From positions 62,001 to 126,000 of the forward strand of contig WNNJ02002532.1 in the NCBI GenBank assembly GCA_012934845.2: a stretch of 64,000 nucleotides of DNA. The letters run 5' to 3'. Source of the stretch: Pomphorhynchus laevis (taxonomy: Eukaryota > Acanthocephala > Palaeacanthocephala > Echinorhynchida > Pomphorhynchidae). Shown here in pieces: positions 47,800-60,800 of the stretch. How positions within the stretch are numbered: position 1 is the first letter of the stretch; every line of letters starts with the position of its first letter. Below the pieces are notes generated by a model. The model was not told the DNA's origin. It searched no databases and was given only the letters and a program-made list of their open reading frames with translations. The position numbers and the translations under genes are program-made.

Positions 47800-49190
47800 A
47801 ATAATTGCTAATTTTTGGATTTGCTTGTGTTTGTCAACTTTACTTTAATTTTAAAAATCCCAATACATTTTTCTATGCTTTCATTTGTTTGTGGATGGTG
47901 AGGAGACGCTCTTATGTAATGTATGCCGTTGGCCTCGCAAAAATTTGCGAAATCGTACGATTGAAAATGTGATTCATTATCTGGCACAATTTCCCGCGGC
48001 ATTCAGAAACGTGCTAATATTTTCCTTAATTTACCGATTGTCTCCTGATAGCTAGTACTTTGAAGTGTTTGCACTTGTGGCCACATTGCATATGGGTCAA
48101 TTTCGATTAGAAACCAAACTCCGTTTATCGGTCCAGCAAAATCTGCGTGTAATCGTTTCATGCCAGCATTTTGTAGATTCCACTGAATAAGTTATTGCTC
48201 TTGGCGGCGTGGACGCTTTTATTGACAACACGTGAATCTACCAATATACTCTTCAATGATTTCTACCAACAATATAGGCGTGCTAAATTTTTTATTGAAG
48301 ATATTGCTGGATGTCCTAAGTGTAACCTTACCAAACTCTTCCGGCTTATGGCTTTTGGTACCATGATTCGTTGAAGTCACAATAATATTCAATTTTCGAA
48401 GGATAAATATATTTTTATGATTGATATATTGTAAATTACATTGAGTTTTGTCTCGATTAACTACTCTCTATAAATCGCCTTATCTGCCAAATTTCGGGAT
48501 CCTGATACTGGCTTTCGAAATGTCCTCCATAGAAACACCGATTTGGCTGGCTGTTATCATGATCTCTCAATAGGCTCACATTGCCAGATTATCTTTGGGG
48601 TTCTATTATTAACGGTAAACGTGAATAGATATCGGCCATTGAGTTTTACATTTTCCAAGGTATCGTAGTTCGTACTCAAATTATGCTAATTTCAGAGCCC
48701 ATCTCACTAATCTTTGATTGATCATTTCGCTGAAGATTCGGTTTGGTCCAAAAATATATTAAAGTGGACGATGATCACTCTAGAGAATAAATTTTTTTCC
48801 TGTTAGATATTGTTCAAACTTTCCTGTGCCGAAGAGTAATGCTAACGTTTCATTTTCTATCTGAGCGTGATTTTTCGCTGTTCTCAGGGTTCTCGACGCG
48901 TAGGCAATTAGTATCATTCTGCTTTCTGAATCCTGCATAAACAATAATGCACCCACTTTATATTCACTCTGGTCGAATGCTAATTTGACTATTTGGATTG
49001 TAAGTTTGTAAGACTCTTTCGTTTATCAGCACTTCTTCACTTCTCTGAAAGCCTTCTCGTATATTAAGCCCCATGTCCGTTTTGATTTTCGACCACTTAA
49101 CTCCTATAAACTTCAGCATTTTGATTGCAAGTGCGGTACAAATCACAGTTTGACAGATTTGCCATTTGGTTTATTCATCTTTACAATAAA
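47800..49190 (-). mobile_element. Gypsy-type LTR retrotransposon pol fragment (RNase H and integrase)
   Basis: Minus strand, right to left: end of the RT thumb and start of RNase H (VLINERVLQTYNPN, 49050-48980), the RNase H segment ASRTLRTAKNHAQIE, ETLALLFG, KFEQYLTGKKF and DHRPL, then after a gap the integrase core HADFAGPINGVWFLIEIDPYA, IVPDNESHFQSYDFANFCEANGIHYIRASPHHPQT. The D..D pair of the integrase is visible (DFAG, PDN). Stops and frameshifts are frequent. No LTRs, gag or protease recognised, so it is an internal fragment. Confidence 0.82.
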
Positions 49191-49842
49191 AATGACTTTT
49201 ATATTTCTGATGTTTGTTCTGTGCTTATATTTATAAAGTTTAAAACTTTAGCAATTCTAAAACAATTTCACAATTGCTGATGGCTACGAACTTAACATGA
49301 ACGTTTTATCATTGTAAAATTACTTTTGGAAAAGTTACTTAACAAAAGTTTCGACAGCTTTTGTTGAAACTTTCCAACAAAAGTTTGGAAGGTTCAAGTT
49401 AAAATAGAGGTTAATATTCAGCAACCAAGACTTTAAAAGTCTAATTTAAAGTGCGTTGTCGAATTTTGCTTTAAAAAGTATATTTGTCTCGCAAAGTGCA
49501 CGTTCAACAAAAATTTTTATTTAATGGATTCGTATTTCAAAAAGTGATGTTAGAAGTATTTGTGTTACTACACAAACCTGATTGCTTCTGTACACAGTTT
49601 TAGAATGACTCTACTCCAGGTTAAATCTCATATGTGTTCTACAAAATTTGTCATTTCTTAAGCAAATTGAAAAATCAAGCGAAAGTTGAAAGTTTTAAGT
49701 TTTAATGGAGGTTGAAATTTAGCATGTAGACTAAAGTCTACAAAACTTGAACATACCAAAAGTTTAATATAAATATGTTCCAACACATGAAAGTTACTAA
49801 AAAGAACAAGAAATTATACAACTACATCTAGGAGAGCCAAAA
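49191..49842 (+). promoter_or_regulatory. Upstream region of the LRR gene
   Basis: AATATAAATA at about 49767-49776, some 70 bases before the start codon, could act as a TATA element. Two diverged direct repeats (about 49310-49440 and 49650-49750) share AAAGTT..GGTTAAAAT/TTTAATGGAGGTT sequence. Weak evidence. Confidence 0.25.
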
Positions 49843-51813
49843 ATGTTGAATGCAATTTGTCTTCTTTGGATCGGCATAACACAATTATTTGCTACGATTG
49901 ATCAAAAATTCGAATCTATGGTTATCGAAAATAATAACGTCGTTTTTGAGAGATTGTAAGTAATAATTTTAGACTAATCGGGATTTGTTCATACAAACAA
50001 ATTTTAGAATAAATTCTTAAATAAATTTGACTAACAAATCACTTATATTTGTGTTGAGGATAAATCATTCATTGAGGGTCAATTCTAGGTCAATTTATTT
50101 GTGATTTGATTGCCGATGAACTGTTATGAGTTTCAAATTCCTAGCAAATAAATAAAAACCTCATTTACTTTGTAGATACAAACCATTTTGTATTCATTTT
50201 GCTATCTATATAGGATTATAACAGTAATAACTACGATTATGTATTTTAGCTATTTGCGATCTAGCAAATTGTCATTTGCGCAATTCGTTCACATTTTGTA
50301 TTAATTTATTTCATTTTTATGACTTTTAATTTATCTTAAAATTAAAAGGAGGTTGTCTAGTTATTAATAAAAAACATTGATTACAATAAAAGTATTTATG
50401 TAGATATAAATATTAAGATATACTTCATTTGTCTCAAACCTATTACATTGTGCAACACATTATATTATTAAATTATTAACATTAAATTATTAAATTCAGT
50501 ATCGAATAATAATACAGTTGATAATCATACAATTAATGGTTAATAATAAAGATAATCTGTATGAAGTTTCTAAAAAATTCTCCTTTATCAAATTATTGTT
50601 ATACAAGTTATAGATGTGTTTGTTTCAAAATATAATATTGCTACAACATTAAATCATTTTTTTTTGAAATTTTAGATACAATTAATTTTTTAAATTATTT
50701 TGTACTTATAAATTATAAAATTATTTTATTAATTTTTTAATAAATTTTTTATTAATAAATTATTTTAATTAATTATGAAATATTTTTAAATATTAAAAAT
50801 ATTATAGTATTATTTTATTATTTCCTATTAATTTTCGATAATTCAAATAATTTAAGTGGGTCTATTAACGCAAGTATAATTAAAAATTAATTACATGAAA
50901 GTATATCGCAACGATTGATATAACTGATTTCTTTCATCATTACGGCATTACTACGTGGGCATTCTTACATCATTTACTTGAATTATGATATTGAAGAAGC
51001 ATTATCCACATTATTAGAATCACCGTTTAAAATTAAATTGATACAGGATATTATAAATATAAATAATTTATTACATGAAAGAATATCACAATGATAAAAA
51101 GATCAGACGACATAAATCAAGAACTGAAATATATTAAGTTTTCCTCGATTCCTATAGATGCGGTATTCCTGGATAGGCAAATGTCCTGAGTATCTTCACC
51201 AAATTACATATATTGTTTTGGATACTAGCAGTACAATCTTTGAATAGAGTAAGCAAAAGTTGATTTTCATAAAATAACTTTAAGATTGATTTGTTTACCA
51301 ACGCCCATATCGCTTCGAAATGGGTGAACTTGACTGTAATCAACTATCATTCGCCATCATCCATTCGTTACAACATGATCACGCGTCGTTCTGTCTGAAA
51401 AGACAAAGGACTTTGTATTGTTATAATCATAAAAAGAATCCGATTGCACAGTTTCGAGAGAAAATGAGACATTTAGATAGTTGCAAGTTGTAGATTAGAC
51501 AACCCCACTCATTTTGATTTATGAGTAGATTATTAAAATAGCATTATGAGGTCGATAAGCGATATAAGCCGATTTAAATTAGAGTTAATAAATACAATAG
51601 GACTACTTTTTAACCATATTTTGCCAGCTCAGGTTATCTTTGCCTTTTAGTTGACAGGATATTTTCGGAGCGGTAACGTTGAATCTATTTTATAAAGTTT
51701 GTTAGATTGATAAAAAGTCGAATAATACGTCGTTATCCTCATGGATAGCGAATTACCGGCAAACAGGGACAAGGTGGATAAAGTGTATCGGCTTGTAAAA
51801 CACTTGTGGTATT

Positions 51814-51885
<72 letters not shown>

Positions 51886-54800
51886 CAAACATTCGCACAT
51901 TTTGTGATTCGGAAAAGGCTTGTTGTATTATGCATAGTGATTAACAATAAGAAGCTGGCATTTAAAATTATTTAAAATTTTCGCGAACTCAATTAAAATG
52001 GCATAAGCACGATAATGCATTTAATTCAAAAAATTTAATTATAATTGTTTTGCCCAAAGCATTCAAATTGAAATGTCAGCTAAAATGTACTTCAAAGTTC
52101 ATTTTAAAGGTAAATTATTAGAATTTTAGAGATAAAGTTATCGATTTCTGACTTTATATTTTAATTTCATTTGAAAAAATGAATTAATTTGGTAAATGTT
52201 TAATTAATGTCTATTTTGATAAATATTTTTGTACGTATCTAGTAATCGTTATTCTGATCTTAAGGGACGGTTTCAAAAAAATATATACCGAATGTATTAA
52301 GTGAGTATTCGCTTTAATAAATATCAATAAAATAGTTATTTAAATAAAAATTAGTAATTTATTTTGTTGTAATATAATTTACTGTTATTTTGTCTTGTAA
52401 ATAAGACTTTTTAATACGGTCATCAGCATGTTTAAGCAAAAACGTTAATTGCTTGATGAATAATGTTAATTGAAATACTTTAGAATGTATATTTGGCTTC
52501 AGTTTAATAGATAGGTTACTCTCACCACTGATTTAGATAAAATTAATTTATAATTAATCTAAAATTAATTTATATTGATTACTAAAATTTAATTGCTGTA
52601 CGGATCAAATAATGAATGCAACCAAACGAATAATTTGAGGATGATATTATCAATGCCAGTTTTGCTTTAATGAAATTAAAGTCATTTTGTCTTGTAAAAG
52701 TAATAAATAATGTTTTGTAATACATCCACCAGCATTTTTAAGCAAAAACGTTAATTGCTTGAAAAATAATGTTAATTGAAATACTTTAGAATGTATATTT
52801 GGCTTTAGTTAAATAGATAGGTTACTCTCACCACTGATGACATCTGATATCTCATTTTCTTCAAATAATTCAAAATTGAAAATAGTTAGATAGTTTAGAT
52901 AGAATTAATTTATAATTAATCTAAAATTAATTTATATTGATTACTAAAATTTAATTACTGTACGGATCAAATAATGAATGCAACCAAACAAATAAAACCA
53001 AACAAATAATTTGAGGATGATATTTCAATGCCAGTTTTGCTGCTATCTGATTCATTATCTAGTGTTATAGATTAAAAAATTCTTAGACCTTTTGTTCTTT
53101 CCAAGTTTGCCAAACTGAATTACGAACTCCCTAGAAATAAATGAATATAAAAATATGCGCTATTACTAATATATTAATAATTTATATTACATATTTATAT
53201 ATAAAATGATCTGTAAATGTTGTTTAATCTAAAATGTTGTCAAGAATTCTTAAAGATAATCAAATTCGATAATTAAAGGTATGCAGTGAATCAGATCATT
53301 GTTCGATACAGAATCTAAACAAAGACTTCTCCGACTTTTCGTATAAAGCACGCTTAATGTGGAATATTTTGTTGTGATATCAATTGAGACAATGTCTGCT
53401 GGTTGATTAAAAAGGCAAACGGCGTAATATGAACTTTATAGGAGACTTTAGAATATTTTCAGAACAAATTCACTTGCGATTGTCTATCTGATGCTAATTT
53501 TTTGTTATGAGGAGTTCCCAGAAATCTTAATGATGTAGGAAACAATGGGTTTTAACATAATTGAAAAATATCTAATAGCACCTTGGATAGACAGCGGCCA
53601 CTTTTCTAAAAATGTTAAAGTGCTAATAAGATAGTCGATTTTAACTCTAAATGCTTGTGGAACGATCATCGAGAAGTTAAAATAATGTCAAGATATTTAT
53701 ACGAATTTGTGAAATCAAGTGGTATTTTATTGAAAGAAATAGAATCCGAGCGAAAAAGCCTACCACCGCATCGAAATTTAATATTCTTTGTCGAATTGAC
53801 ATTAACCTCTAAGATGTTAACTTTATAATAGCTAAACAGCCGCGAATTGAAGTTCAGAAATAGATTCAGATATGATTAATTGGTCATATGCGTATAGATA
53901 AACATGAACAGAGTAAGTGTTAAACGGAATAATTGCGAGCAACTTGATTATAAATAAGGAATACAATAGATAACTAATCGGTTTTCCTTGCAATTTGGCG
54001 ATTTTCTGCTCGATCTACTCCGTAATAGCAACTCCATAAAAAATCCTAGCATAATTTGAGGTTAAAAGATTATATAATAATTCGACGAAATCATGTATCT
54101 TACAAAAAGTAATGAGTTTTCAAGAACAATTTATCAATTAGTTCTACCAAAAGCTTTTAAAAAAAATGTACAAATAAGGCCTAGGCATGGCCTTTATTAT
54201 GTATGCTCGAAGAATTTGTCCCCCCCGACGATACCGTGGATTGCGTCGATTTAACTTGACGATAATAATACACGAAAAGAGTTAAAACGAATGATTGCAT
54301 TGTAGTTTCTCTCTAGTAGTTTGAGTTCTCAATTAGTCCATTGGCTTTATATAGAACAATAATAATAGAGAATTTCTTACAAGAAGGTGGACAACGGCCA
54401 GAAAGCATACAGTTAAATAGCCACAGCCAATAACGTATATAACGAAATATAATTTTAAACGCTCTATAGTCAAGAAATCAAAACTGGTGTCTGTTGTTGC
54501 GCATTGTTAAAAATACACTATGAAGTTATTGAAGAGTAAATTGATCACTTGAGGCTGAATTCTCGATTCTATTTGAAAACTGTCAAACCCGAACGACTGT
54601 TCATAAATGAACAACTTTTATACGGATTGACAATATAGTAATCGGTATTATTTGAATCAGAAGCTTTGAGAAATGGCAATACCAGTTGCTTGAAGACATT
54701 ACGCTAACGTTTCGACTTCAAAAAGAAGAAAGCTTCCAATGAAACTTTTCAGCTTCCTTTAAAACAGTTAGTTCACTTTCTGAAGTTAAAAATTTTAAGT

Positions 54801-57800
54801 TTTCTCTTAAATAGGATAAAAGGACTTTGAACTTATACTGATCAATAACTTCAGAACTTGTATATATTCTATTATCTAGTTATTCTTTATCAACACTCAA
54901 CTTAACATAACTCGTCAAAGTTAGTCGTAGAACTATAGGTACAATGCACTCACAACACTTCTCAGCATCCAAAGTAGACTTATTAACATTTGGTGATCCA
55001 TTGATGTAAAGCAGTAAGAAACCTGTTAGAACGTTTTACTCTTTTCCTCGTGCATAGCGAGCGGAACTGACAGGAATAATCTGGAATTGACATGAATAAT
55101 CTGGAACTAACATGAATAATCTGGAACTGGCAGGGATAATCTGGAACTGACCGGAATAATCTGGAACTGACATGAATAATCTGGAACTAACATGAATAAT
55201 CTGGAATAATAACATATTTATATAATATTTGGCGATATTTTAAATTTATTTATATATAATCAATTTATCATTGATCTCTATCAATTTTTAAAAACATCTA
55301 TAGCTTTTGTATTAATCATTCTTTAATAATCCTTCTTTCTTTATAGTGAATATATGGAAAATGTAAAGTGCCTACAACACTTGTAAGTTAGTGCTTTAAG
55401 TAGAAATAAAACTGATTTTTATAGATCTTTGCCAAACAATAATCTGGAAGAAATTGACGCAGATCTACTAGTTCGTTTTCCAGAAATCTCCTACTTGTAA
55501 GTATATTTTTATTAATTGAATCAATGAATAAACAATTGCAATTGTTCTATTAATTAAGATTAATTAAGATTTACGGTTCACACATTTAATAATTTGAAGC
55601 TAACTTTTTTCTATTAATATTATATTTTAGATTTACATAACGTAGAGTATCAATTAAAATCTATTTCGGTTACTGAAATAAGCTGAACTAAATTTTCTTT
55701 AATTTAAAATTATTTAATTTAAACAAACAGTTTACAAACAGTCTTATATAAGACTATTTTCAGAAGAAGTGTTTGTAGTGTTTGAAGTGTTTGTATAAGA
55801 AAAAGATTTAATATTTAATAATATAATTAAATATTACATTTATATTTGTATAAAAAGAAGTGTTTTTACATGAAAAGCATATTGTTTTTTAAATATTTTT
55901 AACTGATACAAGTTTAAAAATATAAAAAACAAATTTTATGAGAATATAAATTCAAATAATAATTTATTTTAAATATTTTTTTAATTTTTTATTATTACTA
56001 TTTCTTGAAATATTATACATAAATTGGTTCCACAATTGGCTGAGACAAGTTAATCTGGTTTTCATGCGTTTCTACAAGATGTCCTAGACCCCACAATTTT
56101 AAGTATTATTGAAATAAAATATATAATAATTTTATATTATGTATATCTATAAATATAATTTTTTTCCTTCGACGTCACTCCGAGTCCATTTCGTATGACC
56201 AAATTCCTAACTTTATCTCTAAAGCTAAAACCATACTCAGCGAAGGAATTTTGTGTCTCATGTATTCGAGATTTAATCCTTTCAAGTAATGACCCAAAGC
56301 TCATGACCATAGGTTAAGATAGGAACGAAGATTGCGCGGCAAACAGAAAGCTTTGCGTGAATACTCAACTCCGCTTCAATACGACATATCTGTACAAAAA
56401 AAACGCATTGCTGCGTTAGCTAACAAACAGATCCGCCAATTGACCTTCCTAATATTCCTGCCGTTTATCGAGAGCAATACCCCCAGATAATTAAAGTCCT
56501 TCACACCAGGAAGAAGCTTTCCCCAATCCGGGTTGACATTGTAACCTGAATCCGAGACAAACACATAATACAGTTTTTATAGTACTAACCAACATCCCTG
56601 CCATTTGGAATTCCATCGTAAATTGATCTTGTAGGCATTGTAAGATCTCACGACAAGCAGCCAGCAAGACGACATCATTTGAAAAAGCATAGATAGTATC
56701 CTTATGTAGCTGAACTGAAGATAGACATTCGACAGAGCTGCTTGTCTCGTAATGTTGTCCATGTAAACAAGGAACCAAAGTGGAGACAAAGAACAATCTT
56801 GAAGAAGCCTAACGCCTACTGAAAATGATCAGACCTTCCACCTAAAGCAGGAACACAACTCATACTCTGTTTATACAGAGAAGTCATAGCTACCCGATGA
56901 TAGTGTGGTACACCATACTCCCTTAGTACATCTCACAACATATACCGCGGAACTCATTTGAACATGTTTTTAAAATCTACAAAGCACATGTATACCGGTT
57001 AAGCGAACTTGAAAGACCGTTCGAGGATAGTTGTGAGAGTAAAGAGCTGATCCGTAGTTCACGACCTGAAAGAAAGCCGCATTGTTCCTATTGCAACTGT
57101 TCCTTAACGATATACAGTATCTTTTACTCGAGACTCCAAGCAAATAGCTTACCAATTTGGCTAAGAAGAATGATGTCGCGATAATCGGAACACACTCTTC
57201 AGTCACAATTCTTAAAGATCAGTACCGCCATCCCATTTCTCGACTTACTAGGAACCTTGCCTGACTTCAATGCAATGTTGAAGATACGTGTTAGCCACTT
57301 CATGCCTACAACCTCGATATTCTTTAAAGCTTAAGATCGATTTTTATCTACTCCAGAAGACTTGCCATTACGAAGTTTTTTAGCAACAGCAATGATCTCT
57401 TCCAAAAAGGTGAGCTCTTCCGTTAATTCTAAATGATTTACAGCTTCCACTGATTTATCTGACAAAGTTGCCTTATAAGCTACCTTTATCTGTTAGACAA
57501 AATCTCGAACCATTAATGTCCACCAATCAGATTCAGGATCACTTCGAGACAAGCACCTAAGGCCTTCGAGCCACAGATTTCTCACTGGCTTTGGCAAGCG
57601 AGTATCTGAACATTTCTCATTCCTGATCAATGTTCTTAGTTTCTTCTGCTAAACGAAAGAAGTCTTCCCGTATGTAGCCATAAAAACGTTCTTTGACAGA
57701 AACATCTGCTAGACGCTTCCAGCCCGCCCTAAACAACGTTTGGGTTTACCAGGCTTGTCTAGCATCCGATCCTGCCACCATAGAAGCTAACTGACTACAA

Positions 57801-60800
57801 GGTAGTGATGGTTGACAGCTCAGCATATCTCTTTACACGAGTGTTTAGAACATAACGTCGCAGATCAGATAAAACGATTGCAAAATTGATTATCGATCTT
57901 TGACTGAGAGAATCCTAATATCATGTACATATGTGGATTTCCTTATGTTCAAACACGGTGTTGGTTATGCACAAATTGTTACGAGAACAAAAGTGCAATA
58001 ATTCAACACGAGTCGCATTCAGATCAGAGAGTCCGTTTCTCCCTAACACTCTCTTCCAAGTCTTATCAAAACTTGGATGCTACCAACATGATCATTGAAG
58101 TCACCCAATAGAACGAGGAAATCTCCCACGGGAGTACTATCAAGCATAGTCTAAAGATCTTCCTCGAAAACAGCTTATTCACAGATAATGTTGGAAGCAT
58201 ACGCACAAAACAACAGTTATCCCCTTTCCCTCTTTGACTTAAAGTCTCAGAGACGCACCTCTTTCGTTCACTGGGTTAAACTTTTCTACCAAGAACGACA
58301 ACCGGGGATTTGTAAGTATCTTTGCACACCATGTCTTCGCTTTCCGTTGATAACTTCCGAATAGTTCAAGGTCAAATCTTTACCCAAAATTTCAGTTCCA
58401 GAATAGCGAAGAGAAGTCACTCCGACTATTTCTAGGCCGAAGCGAACCATCTCTTCAACTAATTCTGGTTTCTTGCCCGCCAGCGAGATGACATTCCACG
58501 TTCCTGCATGAAAGTCTAGTCCGATTCGGATGTTGATGCCCTTATCGCTGTCTCATTAATTATATCGAGTTAGAATAAAACCATATAAAACAATTTAAAA
58601 TGATTTTTTTTATTATTACACGATCTTACAAACAATAAAGCGATATTTTAACACTCCTAAGTACGTGCTTTTAGCCTCAAAATTTTTAAAATGTTTACTA
58701 ATATTTGCCATTTACTTTCGTAACAATTGCAAATATAACGAAAATGTCGATAAAAAATATATCGTCAAAGCAAATGATCATGTTTAAAATACCTTATAGT
58801 TAAATATTTGAGTTGACGGGTTGAATTACTTTTCAATCAGAAAATTAAAATATTGTCGTCTAGATATAAATAATTTTTTTTCTTCATTTAATATTTTTAG
58901 AGATCTATCCGATAACTACATTGAGCAAATACATGAACAAACATTTCAGTTAAATTCCAATTTGGTTATAATGTAAGTTTATAAATTTGGTGTTTTAATA
59001 TACTAACTATAATTTATATAGTTTATTATATAAAATAATAAATAAGGTAATATTATTTATTATTTATTATTAATAAATAATAAATAATTTTTTATTTTTA
59101 TATAATTTATTATCAGCATAAATGTAGTCGATGCATTTACTGCAAAATAAAAAATATAAATTTTTCTAAATAAATTTCTAGAAATTTATTAATAATATAA
59201 TGTGAATTGATTCGAATCATCAGCTATGTGCTAGCGTTGATTGCGCATGATTAAATTCATTGGATGACTAGACGGACACGTAAAGCAAGTGGATGCAATT
59301 GTTACTAGTTTTAATCATAAAGATTTTGATGTAAAATATAAGCGACAAAAGAAGTGGCATAATAAGTGACATTGTGCCTAAAGTCGTGAATCAAAGTCAA
59401 TTATACCAAGCAACACAATTTTCTAAATATACCTCATAAGTAAAAGAGGTATATTTTAAAGTTTGAACAGACATTAACATACAAAGAGATCCGATATACT
59501 GCTGCTCTGAACTAAGATAATTATCGAAACTAATTGGAAAAACGTGCATTGTCGTTACGTTAGGTATAATGTGGCGTCACAAAAATTATAACAGCTTAAA
59601 CACACAATTATTCCTGAATTGTTCATTTATATCAAATCACCATAACAGAACAGTCTGCGAATAAGCGATGCTGCCCTTGTAATCGTCAAACAGCTGTTTG
59701 TAATGGCTGTGTGTGCGTTCAAAATAGTAAGCAATGCATTAATTATTGTGCACACCGATGCCCAAATCGAGAACGATTGATTTCATCCAATCAATATAAC
59801 GACAAAATACAGCAAAATTACCAACACAATATTCGAACAACGATAAACTGGGAATGACAGTAAACTTTACTGGCCCAGGACTACCTCTGTGGATTTTTTG
59901 CAGCTAAAGCAATCAATGAAACCCGAATTAAAATAACTAAACTTAAAAGCCAGTTAATATCAAATAATTCAAATAGTTGCTGGGCAGACAAAGAGTGTAT
60001 ACATAGAATAGTAAATGAGTCTATCAACTCCTCCCTCAACCGTTGCATCAATAAGCAGGTATCTCATGCTGTTTGTTCTTTTCAACGCACACCAGAGGTA
60101 GATAAATCTTATTCTAAATTAGCAAACTCTCTTGATAGGGAAAGCGCTAGGGCCTCACATCTGATAGTTCGTAATTTACCCGTTTCTGAAAGCGAGCAAC
60201 AAGTTATATTAAATCTCTTTGAGGAAATTGATTGTACTTTGGACGGACAAAAACAAGGATTTCATTGACTCCTAGCACTTCATACTAACTCCCCTCCTTG
60301 GGTTAAGGTAAAAACCAGCGTCAGCCATGTAGAATCATCATTAAAATCTTCGTTTAAGCTTAAGAATTCATCTCTATTTCATACGGTGTACTTGTGCCCT
60401 GATTTTTCGAAACTTAAATAAGAGGAACTTAAGAGATTACGGAAATAATTATCCGAACGAAAAAAGTCAGACCCAAGTAAGCGATATTTTATTAGAGGGC
60501 ATAAGATAGTGGTTTGTATCAAGTAGGGAAGCCCACGTAGTAAATGAGTGCTTACCAGTACTCGGCGAAGCTTCGTCTACAGGCAACAACAATCTTTCTA
60601 ACCCAGCCAATATATGACCAGCGATTGAAAATGATATAAATGTAAATCCTCCAGCAAAACTTCAAGTAAATCATCCGGGGTATCCTCTAATTGATTCTAC
60701 TCCACTTATCGCCTTCTCCATTGTAATTCTCCTTCTTATCTCTATCTGCAAACTCTAAGTGAATCTCGATATCTTTCTACTCACCTACGTTCCTGTGCTT

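Noticed and set aside
51152-51343. 63-codon minus-strand frame in the LRR intron
   Set aside because: Protein-like composition, but no start context, splice sites or recognisable motif.
51647-51898. 83-codon ORF rich in Tyr-Ile
   Set aside because: Translation of the (TA)34 microsatellite.
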